Below, in pieces: positions 44,078-50,370 of a DNA stretch of 50,465 bases (within the stretch, counting starts at the first letter, position 1; every line of letters begins with the position of its first letter). The notes under the pieces are model-generated. The model was not told the DNA's origin, did not search any database, and saw nothing but the letters and a program-made list of their open reading frames with translations. Made by a program: the position numbers and the translations under genes. Source of the stretch: Bacteroidales bacterium (GTDB lineage: Bacteria; Bacteroidota; Bacteroidia; Bacteroidales; UBA12077); assembly GCA_028282785.1 (NCBI GenBank), contig JANQHE010000043.1, positions 1 to 50,465 of the forward strand, read 5' to 3'.

Positions 44078-45346
44078 ATGATGGCAATGAAAGTAATTAC
44101 AACACTAATGTTTGCAACTTTTTTGGTTCAATCAATCTTTTCGCAAGACATTGAAAAATGCAGAGATGTAGTGAAAATAACAACAGAAGCAGTTAATACA
44201 AAGTCAACAGTTGAATTAGAAAAATATTTAGCCACTGATTTTGAAATAGCAGGTCAAAAAGGAGAAATAGCAAAAATGGTTTTAAACCAACTTTTTACAC
44301 AATTAGGAGAGACTGTTCAATCATACACCGAAACAAGTTCTGAAATTATTGAAAATTCTTTGACACTAATATATTCCATTACTTACAGCAAAATGGGGCA
44401 AAAGAGTGCAACATTTGTTTTTGACGAACATAATAAACTCAAAAAGCTGGAATTGTTTAAAATGGAAGTAAAAACGATGGATAATTCTAAAAGCAAAATT
44501 AGTAAACCCGAAAACGAAACAATAACAATTCCTTTTATTATGGTTGGAAATTTAATTGCCGTTGAAGTTATGCTAAACGATGAGAAAAAAATGTTTCTTT
44601 TCGATAGCGGTTCGCCAAAAGTAGTCCTTAACTCCAAACATATCTCAACAAATAACACCGTAAACAAAAAAGTTATCTCATCATCAAAAGGAGCAGGCGG
44701 GAATATTTCGGGAATGGATATTGAAAAGCTCGGGAAACTTGAATTTGGTGGCATTATAATGGAAAATCAAAATGTGCTGACTTTAGATATTTCACATTTA
44801 GAAGAATCATTAGAAACCAAAATATACGGATTAATCGGGTATGAGTTAATAAAAGATTATGACTTATTGTTTGATTATGAAAACAAAGAGATGACTTTAA
44901 TAAATCCCGATCTTTATAATCAGTATAAAACAGAAAAATTATTGAATTATGAGTTAACAATTGTTCCCTTCAACCTGTCAAGCCACATTCCAATTATTAA
45001 AGCCCGCATTGGCAGTAAAGATTATTCTTTTGGTATTGACTGTGGGGCTGAAGCAAATCTGATGGATGATAATTTATTGGCACCAATGTCAAAATATTTA
45101 AAACATACAGAAACAGATACTTTGTCGGGGGCAGACAAAAATCGTATACAAGTTACTAAAGGCTTCATTAAAAAGACAATTATCGGTGGCAAACGCTTTA
45201 AAAAAATGGAAACCGTATTTAATGATATGTCACATTTGAATAATGGGTATAAACTGAAACTTGACGGACTAATGGGATATGAATTATTATCTAAGCAAAA
45301 AACATTAATTAGTTATCGTAGAAAACAGATGATATTAATAGAATAA
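44078..45346 (+). CDS. Secreted retropepsin-like aspartyl protease
   Basis: A 422-residue protein with signal peptide (ends near SIFSQ, residue 23). An N-terminal DUF3887/SnoaL-like segment (~24-130) is followed by two retropepsin-like halves. The first catalytic motif is FLFDSGSPKVVL (Asp-Ser-Gly, about 176), and the second is FGIDCGAEANLM (Asp-Cys-Gly, about 322). Each is followed by the ...GLIGYELI / GLMGYELL flap-end motif. Having Cys instead of Ser/Thr in the second motif is a variation seen in such bacterial proteins. It probably acts in the periplasm or outside the cell; the target is unknown. The repeat at 45351 begins 5 bp after the stop. Confidence 0.8.
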   Translation: MMAMKVITTLMFATFLVQSIFSQDIEKCRDVVKITTEAVNTKSTVELEKYLATDFEIAGQKGEIAKMVLNQLFTQLGETVQSYTETSSEIIENSLTLIYSITYSKMGQKSATFVFDEHNKLKKLELFKMEVKTMDNSKSKISKPENETITIPFIMVGNLIAVEVMLNDEKKMFLFDSGSPKVVLNSKHISTNNTVNKKVISSSKGAGGNISGMDIEKLGKLEFGGIIMENQNVLTLDISHLEESLETKIYGLIGYELIKDYDLLFDYENKEMTLINPDLYNQYKTEKLLNYELTIVPFNLSSHIPIIKARIGSKDYSFGIDCGAEANLMDDNLLAPMSKYLKHTETDTLSGADKNRIQVTKGFIKKTIIGGKRFKKMETVFNDMSHLNNGYKLKLDGLMGYELLSKQKTLISYRRKQMILIE

Positions 45347-45350
45347 CTAT

Positions 45351-45481
45351 GCACAACACTGTATATACAAAATGGGCGTGATTGTAGTAATTTCAACAGC
45401 TGCAGCCTGCATCAGAATTGTTTCAGGTTGATAAATTTGAAGCTCACAATCGCCCACTTTGCATATACTTTCCCGTTAGCC
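45351..45481 (+). repeat. attC-like structured repeat (copy C)
   Basis: GCACAACACTGTATATACAA at the left pairs with TTGCATATAC...GTTAGCC at the right. The inner TGGGCG(TG)ATTGT also pairs with ACAAT-CGCCCA, giving a long imperfect hairpin with extra-helical bases around a ~60-nt loop. The left core (YAAC) and right core (GTTR) are placed as in integron attC sites. Confidence 0.65.
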
Positions 45482-45532
45482 ATAATCATTCTTCAAAATT
45501 ACGTACGGAAATAATACGTAAAAATATTTGAT

Positions 45533-45555
45533 ATGTACGGAATAAATTCGTACAT
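45533..45555. promoter_or_regulatory. Operator of the DUF1778/GNAT module
   Basis: ATGTACG, 9 nt, CGTACAT is a perfect 7-bp inverted repeat 17 bp before the antitoxin ATG. Related TACGTA half-sites lie at about 45501 and 45515. This is a likely site for autorepression by the antitoxin. Confidence 0.65.
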
Positions 45556-45572
45556 TTATAAAAATATCTATT

Positions 45573-45863
45573 ATGGCAACAAAAGTAAATAAAAAGGAAA
45601 GTGCAAGGTTTGACACTCGGTTATCTGTAGAACAAAAGCAACTTTTTGAAAGAGCAGCAGTTCTTGGTGGATACAGAAGTCTGACAGATTTTGTATTATC
45701 AGCAGTTCAAGAAAAAGCAAAACATATTGTGGAAGAAAGAGAGCAAGTATTAGCTAGTCAAAAGGACAGTGAAATTTTCTTTAACGCAATAATGAATGCT
45801 GAGAAACCTAACAACGATTTGAGTGATGCTGTGAAGCACTACAAAAAGAAGGTGTCTGAATAA
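45573..45863 (+). CDS. DUF1778-family antitoxin (TacA-like)
   Basis: A 96-residue ribbon-helix-helix antitoxin: ARFDTRLSVEQKQLFERAAVLGGYRSLTDFVLSAV is the DNA-binding N-terminal domain (the motif spans residues ~10-44), followed by a charged toxin-binding tail. The stop overlaps the GNAT start (TAATG), typical of DUF1778/GNAT toxin-antitoxin pairs. It probably binds the palindrome 18 bp upstream. TA pairs are common in integron arrays, where they stabilise the DNA. Confidence 0.92.
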   Translation: MATKVNKKESARFDTRLSVEQKQLFERAAVLGGYRSLTDFVLSAVQEKAKHIVEEREQVLASQKDSEIFFNAIMNAEKPNNDLSDAVKHYKKKVSE

Positions 45864-46366
45864 TGTTTTTAACTGAAAGCTTAAGCTTTAAACACAATAA
45901 GACAAGGTTTTGTTGTGGAAAGGCACTGCTAGATAGTTACATTCAGAGACAAGCAAGTCAAGATGTTAAAAGAAAACTTTCTGCTTGTTTTGTAATTGCT
46001 GATAAATCTGAAAGTTTAATAAGGGGCTATTACACTCTTTCAAATAATAGCATTCCATTACATCAGGTACCTGAAAAGTATAGGAAGAAGTTGCCAAAAT
46101 CTTACAAATCAATACCAACAACGCTTCTAGGCAGATTGGCTGTTGATAAAAATGAGCAAGGTCAAGAGATTGGAAAGGTATTACTTGTTGACGCATTAAA
46201 AAGAAGCTATTTGATTTCAAAGGACATTGGATCTTACGCTGTTATTGTTGACCCATTGGATATTAAAGCAAAATCTTTTTATTCAAAATATGGCTTTATA
46301 GAGCTGCCAGACAGTGGAAAAATGTTTTTACCTATGAAGACAATTAATCAACTTTTTGAAGAATAA
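45863..46366 (+). CDS. GNAT toxin (TacT-like tRNA acetyltransferase)
   Basis: A 167-residue GNAT enzyme. Toxins of this family acetylate the amino group of aminoacyl-tRNA and halt translation. FCCGKALLDSYIQRQASQDV is the usual N-terminal segment. LLGRLAVDKNEQGQEIGKVLLVDALKRS holds the acetyl-CoA loop (Q-G-Q-x-I-G-K), and FYSKYGFIELPDS the active-site Tyr region. All parts look intact. It is coupled to the antitoxin. Confidence 0.9.
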   Translation: MFLTESLSFKHNKTRFCCGKALLDSYIQRQASQDVKRKLSACFVIADKSESLIRGYYTLSNNSIPLHQVPEKYRKKLPKSYKSIPTTLLGRLAVDKNEQGQEIGKVLLVDALKRSYLISKDIGSYAVIVDPLDIKAKSFYSKYGFIELPDSGKMFLPMKTINQLFEE

Positions 46367-46370
46367 CAAT

Positions 46371-46491
46371 GGCTAACATCGGGTTCTATGTAAAGGTATA
46401 GTCGTTTAAGTAGTTCAAATTTAAATAGTTTCTTTCATTTTTCAACTCTTAACTATTTCATTAATTACAAAAGAAGGTTCAGTCATACCCC
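46371..46491 (+). repeat. Long array repeat, copy 1
   Basis: It begins GGCTAACATCGGGTTCTATG, 4 bp after the stop of the GNAT toxin. The block 46411-46491 (TAGTTCAAATTTAAATAGTT...CAGTCATACCCC) recurs nearly unchanged at 49772-49853 and, truncated, at 48458-48498. The gap to the next gene also contains the palindrome ACCG-ATAA-CGGT at 46512-46523. Confidence 0.85.
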
Positions 46492-46540
46492 GCACAATAA
46501 TTTACTTGCTGACCGATAACGGTAAATGGAGTTTTGGGAT

Positions 46541-46572
46541 ATTGCGTAATAATAATGGAAAAGTTATATTTG
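46541..46572 (+). promoter_or_regulatory. Promoter of the MNT/HEPN module, probably leaderless
   Basis: ATTG (46541-46544), 20 nt, TATATTTG (46565-46572). The start codon is at 46577, about where transcription should begin, so the message may have almost no leader. Confidence 0.55.
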
Positions 46573-46576
46573 TAAT

Positions 46577-46900
46577 ATGACAGAAAGGGAATCATATATT
46601 GCAAACTTAATTAGTTCAAGGATAAAACGTAGAGATCCTGATGCAGAAGTCATCCTGTTTGGTTCTCATGCAAGAGGACAAGCAAGTGAAGAATCTGATT
46701 GGGATATACTTATATTGATTAACAAACCTAAAAAAGATAGGTCAGTAGAGGAAAAATATAGAGATGAAATATTTCAATTAGAATTGGAATTGGGCGAGTC
46801 AATATCAACGTTTATTTATTCTAAAAATGACTGGGAAAACAAATATGTATTTACACCACTTTATCAAAATATCAAGAAAGAAGGAGTTCGATTAGCATGA
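46577..46900 (+). CDS. mntA: MNT-domain nucleotidyltransferase antitoxin
   Basis: A 107-residue minimal nucleotidyltransferase: ILFGSHARGQASEESDWDILIL (G-S-x10-D-x-D, about residues 25-46) is intact. In MNT/HEPN pairs such as MntA-HepT, this protein adds AMP to the HEPN toxin to neutralise it. ATGA overlap joins it to the HEPN gene at 46897. The HEPN partner is frameshifted here, so the MNT protein has no evident full-length target. Confidence 0.88.
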   Translation: MTERESYIANLISSRIKRRDPDAEVILFGSHARGQASEESDWDILILINKPKKDRSVEEKYRDEIFQLELELGESISTFIYSKNDWENKYVFTPLYQNIKKEGVRLA

Positions 46901-47293
46901 TAGGTTCAAAAGAAGATTACATTCAATACAGGTTAGATCGGTCAGAAGAAATTTTTCAAGATGCCAGGCTATTAGCAGAGAATAAAAGGTGGAGATCGTG
47001 TGTAAATAGCGTTATATTATTCTTCATTCCACTTGGTAAATGCTCTATTATTTTTAGATGGAATAAATGCTAAATCACACGACGGTTTAAAATCAAAATT
47101 TTTACAACTCTATGTAAAAACAAATTTAGTTGATATGGATTATGGTAAATTGTATTCACGATTAATCGACTGGAGACAAGAAAGTGACTATTCAGTTTAT
47201 GTTGATTTTGAAGAATCAGATGTTTTCCCAATTATTGATAAGGTTGAGAAATTCAATCAATTTCTAATTGAAATAATAGACACCAAGAAATAA
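46897..47293 (+). pseudogene. hepT: Frameshifted HEPN toxin gene
   Basis: Opens with MIGSKEDYIQYRLDRSEEIF and reads correctly to about 47010 (KRWRSCVN). It then leaves the frame at AAT-AGC-G-TTA. The continuation LYYSSFHLVNALLFLDGIN is one base out of phase and runs to the stop at 47293 (ending EIIDTKK). Dropping one base gives Asn-Arg-Leu, restoring the HEPN RX6H motif (R-LYYSSF-H). The lesion therefore sits in the codon for the catalytic Arg. As read, the product ends early and should be inactive. Confidence 0.82.
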
Positions 47294-47452
47294 AACTCGA
47301 TCAACCGTTACAAATAATGCGCCCTTTTCAAAAAAGGTAAACTGCTTTTCTTCTTTTTAAGTTGGTAAATCAAATTAATTCTCGTATCGGTTTGACACTT
47401 TTTTGGTAAAAGAAAGGACAGTTAAGATGGAGCATAAAAAAAATACCCCCTG

Positions 47453-47488
47453 CTGACATAGGGCTGTCATACACCCAACTTAATTTTG
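47453..47488 (+). promoter_or_regulatory. Promoter with tandem activator-like half-sites
   Basis: CTGACATA (47453) and CTGTCATA (47464) are direct repeats 11 bp apart, one helical turn, ending 10 bp before TAATTTTG (47481-47488), a TAnnTTTG match. They replace or overlap the usual -33 box, as an activator site would. The hydrolase starts at 47501. The rest of 47294-47452 shows nothing clear. Confidence 0.45.
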
Positions 47489-47500
47489 TCTTATAATCAA

Positions 47501-48391
47501 ATGAAAAGTATAATGATTAAGACAATTTTATTAATAGTTATTGTTGCTATTACATTCAATTGGAGCAATGCACAAATAAATCTAAAAATGACAGAAAAGA
47601 AAATTAAAATCAGAAACAACCAAGTAGAAATTAATTATTATCAACAAGGCGAAGGCGACACAACTTTACTATTTTTGCACGGTTGGTGCATTAATAAAAC
47701 ATATTGGAACAATCAGTTAAGTTATTTTTCTAAAGAATATAATGTTCTGGCAATAGACCATGCTGGTTTTGGTAAATCAACAGCTAATCGTCAGAATTGG
47801 ACAATTGAAGAATATGCTGAAGATGTAAATTCATTTATTGATTCACTTCAATTAAAGAATGTTGTGTTAATTGGTCATTCAATGTCTGGAGAAATAATGA
47901 TTCAAACAGCAACGTTAAACAATCCCAACATTATAGGCTTAGTTGGTGTTGATAATTTCAAGGTTTTAGATGTTGAATTTACACCGGAACAAATGAAACA
48001 AATGACAGATTTTTTTCCTTTGCTTCAAAACGACTTTAAAAATTCTGCACCTATGTATGCAGATATGATGATGTTCCACCCATCGACTTCAAAAGAAATT
48101 AAAGACAGGGTAAAAACTGATTTGGCTAATTCAAATGCCCAAATAGGTTATGAATCATTAATGAATTATATGCAATATTCAATGACAGATGCACAAATGT
48201 TGGAAAAATTAAATTTTCCACTCAATTTGATAAATTGTGATTATTTTCCAACTAATGAAAATGGGCTGAAAAACCACTGTGAAAATGGATATAAAGTTGA
48301 AATGATTACTGAATCAGGGCATTATCCTATGATAGAAAAACCTACAGAATTTAATTTAGCATTAGAAAAAGTGCTAACAGAGATGAAATAA
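47501..48391 (+). CDS. Secreted alpha/beta hydrolase
   Basis: A 296-residue exported protein: signal peptide MKSIMIKTILLIVIVAITFN...NAQ, start at the ATG (47501) rather than the TTG 15 bp before, which overlaps the promoter. LFLHGWCINKTYW (oxyanion region), VLAIDHAGFGKS, the nucleophile elbow GHSMSG with Ser at about residue 133, and the C-terminal ESGHYPMIE with the catalytic His. The acid residue should be the Asp near LINCDYFP. The substrate is unknown. An array repeat begins 5 bp after its stop. Confidence 0.88.
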   Translation: MKSIMIKTILLIVIVAITFNWSNAQINLKMTEKKIKIRNNQVEINYYQQGEGDTTLLFLHGWCINKTYWNNQLSYFSKEYNVLAIDHAGFGKSTANRQNWTIEEYAEDVNSFIDSLQLKNVVLIGHSMSGEIMIQTATLNNPNIIGLVGVDNFKVLDVEFTPEQMKQMTDFFPLLQNDFKNSAPMYADMMMFHPSTSKEIKDRVKTDLANSNAQIGYESLMNYMQYSMTDAQMLEKLNFPLNLINCDYFPTNENGLKNHCENGYKVEMITESGHYPMIEKPTEFNLALEKVLTEMK

Positions 48392-48396
48392 ACAGC

Positions 48397-48498
48397 TGCT
48401 AACATGGCGTGCTATGTAAAAGCATAGACCGTGCCTATCGGCAGGCAAGCTTTAAGCAGTTCAAATTTAAATAGTTTCTTTCATTTTTCAACTCTTAA
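48397..48498 (+). repeat. Long array repeat, copy 2, interrupted and truncated
   Basis: It begins TGCTAACATGGCGTGCTATG. Compared with copies 1 and 3 it carries an extra ~20-nt palindrome, GTGCCTATCGGCAGGCA, at about 48430-48446. It matches copy 1 perfectly through CAACTCTTAA and then stops at 48498, where the FAD-oxidase fragment begins. Confidence 0.8.
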
Positions 48499-48920
48499 AT
48501 AAATTGGGTAAAAATGCTTTAATGATTGATGAGTTCCTTAAACGGGAAATAGAAGCCGGAAATATTGAACAGGAAGCATTCAAAACCGAAGAGAGAAAAA
48601 TTAAACTGCATGGTCATTGCCAGCAAAAAGCGGTAGCATCCATAGATCCGACCAAATTTCTATTGTCATTTCCTGAAAATTACAGTGTTGAAGAAATTCC
48701 TTCCGGTTGCTGTGGTATGGCAGGTTTCTTTGGGTACGAAAAGGAACATTACGATGTTTCCATGAAAATAGGAGAGATGGTCTTATTCCCGGCAGTGCGT
48801 GAAGCAGAAAATAATGTATTAATTGCTGCCCCGGGAACCAGTTGCCGCCACCAGATCAAAGATGGAACAGGAAAAACAGCATTGCACCCGGTAGAGGTTT
48901 TATATGATGCCCTGAAGTAA
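48499..48920 (+). pseudogene. C-terminal fragment of an FAD-linked oxidase with CCG domain
   Basis: Encodes only the last ~138 residues of a glycolate-oxidase-like FAD/iron-sulfur protein normally near 970 residues. The cysteine-rich CCG domain is visible: LHGHCQQKA, EIPSGCCGMAGFFGYEKEHY, IAAPGTSCRHQI, and it ends in HPVEVLYDALK. No ATG precedes the homologous part; a TTG at 48504 is the only option. The FAD and 4Fe-4S domains are missing. Its left edge is the exact break in array repeat copy 2, so it joined the array as a fragment. Its base composition is less AT-rich than that of its neighbours. Confidence 0.85.
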
Positions 48921-48961
48921 TATTAATAAAATTCTTTAACTTCATACGATATATTTAGTGC

Positions 48962-49128
48962 TTATAACATTGGATTTTAGAGTGTCCGGTGGTCTGATGT
49001 AGTGTGTTTTATTATATTTGTTTCGCGCCTGCTTGTCGATTTACCTGCAGTTAGACACAACGGATGAAGCTGAAACAAGGCGGAAACCCGCACGTCCAGT
49101 AAAGCAGGACCGTTATGCTGCATAAGTT
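48962..49128 (+). repeat. attC-like structured repeat with internal promoter (copy D)
   Basis: It starts TTATAACATTGG and ends ACCGTTATGCTGCATAA. The right half (GGCGGAAACCCGCACGTCC...) and the internal TATATTTGTTTC (49013-49024) match copy B at 43388-43524. GC-rich bases within it contrast with the AT-rich genes. Confidence 0.65.
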
Positions 49129-49140
49129 CTTCTCGCAAAA

Positions 49141-49178
49141 TTTGACTTTTTCAAATAAAGTACGTAAATTTGTACTTT
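49141..49178 (+). promoter_or_regulatory. Promoter and operator of yefM-yoeB
   Basis: TTTG (49141-49144), 20 nt, TAAATTTG (49165-49172). A palindrome AAAGTAC (49157-49163) / GTACTTT (49172-49178) covers the -7 box, placed for autorepression by YefM/YoeB, whose known operators have a GTAC core. Confidence 0.7.
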
Positions 49179-49203
49179 AATGATAACTTAAACGCGTAAT
49201 GAT

Positions 49204-49458
49204 ATGTTAGCAGCAAATTATACAGAGTTTAGAACGAGTCTGAAAAAGTTTCTTGATGCTGTTGAATCTGAAAATGAAACTTTAATTATAAAGCGTAGTT
49301 CTGGTAAAGGGGCAGTCATGATTTCTTTGGATGAGTATAACTCAATAATGGAGACAGTTCATTTGTTAAGTTCAAAGTCTAATGCAGATAGACTTTATGA
49401 CTCTATAAAACAAATGAAAGCAGGTGACACTGTTCATGAAAAACTAATCGAAGAGTAA
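49204..49458 (+). CDS. yefM: Antitoxin YefM (Phd/YefM family)
   Basis: An 84-residue antitoxin: ANYTEFRTSLKKFLDAVESENETLIIKRSSGKGAVMISLDEYNS is the Phd/YefM DNA-binding fold (motifs at ~4-47), followed by the toxin-neutralising tail. Its stop overlaps the toxin start (TAATG). It binds and blocks YoeB and should repress its own promoter through the palindrome at 49157-49178. Confidence 0.95.
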   Translation: MLAANYTEFRTSLKKFLDAVESENETLIIKRSSGKGAVMISLDEYNSIMETVHLLSSKSNADRLYDSIKQMKAGDTVHEKLIEE

Positions 49459-49718
49459 TGAGAATCATTTTTACTAAGAATTCTTGGGAAGACTATACTT
49501 CATGGTTACATGAAGACAAGAAAATGCTAAAGAAAATAAATGATTTAATTAAAGACATCCAAAGAAAACCATTTGAAGGAAAAGGCAAACCAGAACCTTT
49601 AAAATACGATTTGGCCGGATACTGGTCCCGTAGAATTGACAGAGAGCATAGATTGGTTTATCAAGCGGATGATAACGAAGTGAGAATTTACGCTTGTAAA
49701 TATCATTATGATAAATAG
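49458..49718 (+). CDS. yoeB: Toxin YoeB, mRNA interferase
   Basis: An 86-residue RelE-fold ribonuclease that cuts ribosome-bound mRNA. FTKNSWEDYTSWLHEDKKMLKKINDLIKDI opens the fold (motifs at ~4-33). The catalytic parts are GKGKPEPLKYDLAGYWSRRID, with Glu/Arg, and REHRLVYQ...CKYHYDK, with the terminal His-Tyr. Length is exactly that of the family and all key residues are present, so it should be active. An array repeat follows 14 bp after the stop. Confidence 0.95.
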   Translation: MRIIFTKNSWEDYTSWLHEDKKMLKKINDLIKDIQRKPFEGKGKPEPLKYDLAGYWSRRIDREHRLVYQADDNEVRIYACKYHYDK

Positions 49719-49731
49719 AGGAATTTACACA

Positions 49732-49853
49732 CCATAACATGGCGTGCTATATAAAGACATAGTAGTTTAATTAGTTCAAATTTAGAATGATTTCTTCATT
49801 TTTTCAACTCTTAACTATTTCATTAATTACAAAAGAAGGTTCAGTCATACCCC
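49732..49853 (+). repeat. Long array repeat, copy 3
   Basis: It begins CCATAACATGGCGTGCTATA, and the block 49772-49853 matches copy 1 (46411-46491) almost base for base, including TTAATTACAAAAGAAGGTTC and CAGTCATACCCC. It lies directly after yoeB. The following 140 bp hold no gene. Confidence 0.88.
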
Positions 49854-49993
49854 TGGCTAAGCCGGATTTGCAACTCGACTTTTTATATCAGTATTTTTTG
49901 TAGTATTGAAATTCCCTGAACCACCTAAAAAGAAAGACTTATTTTTTACATAGGAAGAAAGCAAAAGTAATCTTTAGGAAAGACCTTGAGACT

Positions 49994-50347
49994 ATGAAAA
50001 AGCTTATTATAGATGGTTCAATGCCACGAGCATATGTTAGTTGGCTTGAAATAGTTAAGAAGTTTTATACTGAAATGCTTGCTGATACTGAATTGCAAAC
50101 TAAAATTTCTAGTCTGAAAGTTACAGCAGACGATTTGAACGCTGCAGATGCGCTTTTAGCAGAATTAGAAGCAGCAAGAGCAGATTATCTAAGAGAAAAA
50201 GGAGAATCACAAGATGCAACAGAGCAAAAGGATTCTGTGTTTGCAGAACTTGACGACTGGATGAGTGAATTTTATGCAGTTGCAAGAATCGCACTTGAAG
50301 ACAAGATCCAACTCCTCGAAGCACTAGGCGTTATCGTCCGCAACTAA
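49994..50347 (+). CDS. DUF6261-like protein, possibly N-terminally shortened
   Basis: A 117-residue acidic helical protein. The second half, ARADYLREKGESQDATEQKD and WMSEFYAVARIALEDKIQLLEALGVIVRN, matches the characteristic C-terminus of a DUF6261-like family common in Bacteroidota, whose members are usually about 200 residues or longer. The beginning (MKKLIIDGSMPRAYVSWLEI) does not look like the usual N-terminal half, so this may be a truncated copy fused to a new start. Function is unknown. Confidence 0.6.
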   Translation: MKKLIIDGSMPRAYVSWLEIVKKFYTEMLADTELQTKISSLKVTADDLNAADALLAELEAARADYLREKGESQDATEQKDSVFAELDDWMSEFYAVARIALEDKIQLLEALGVIVRN

Positions 50348-50370
50348 TTCATTTTTCCCCCTTTTTAAAA

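Noticed and set aside
42742-50347. Calling the array a proven integron
   Set aside because: No integrase, attI site or exact core consensus is visible; only the architecture is similar.
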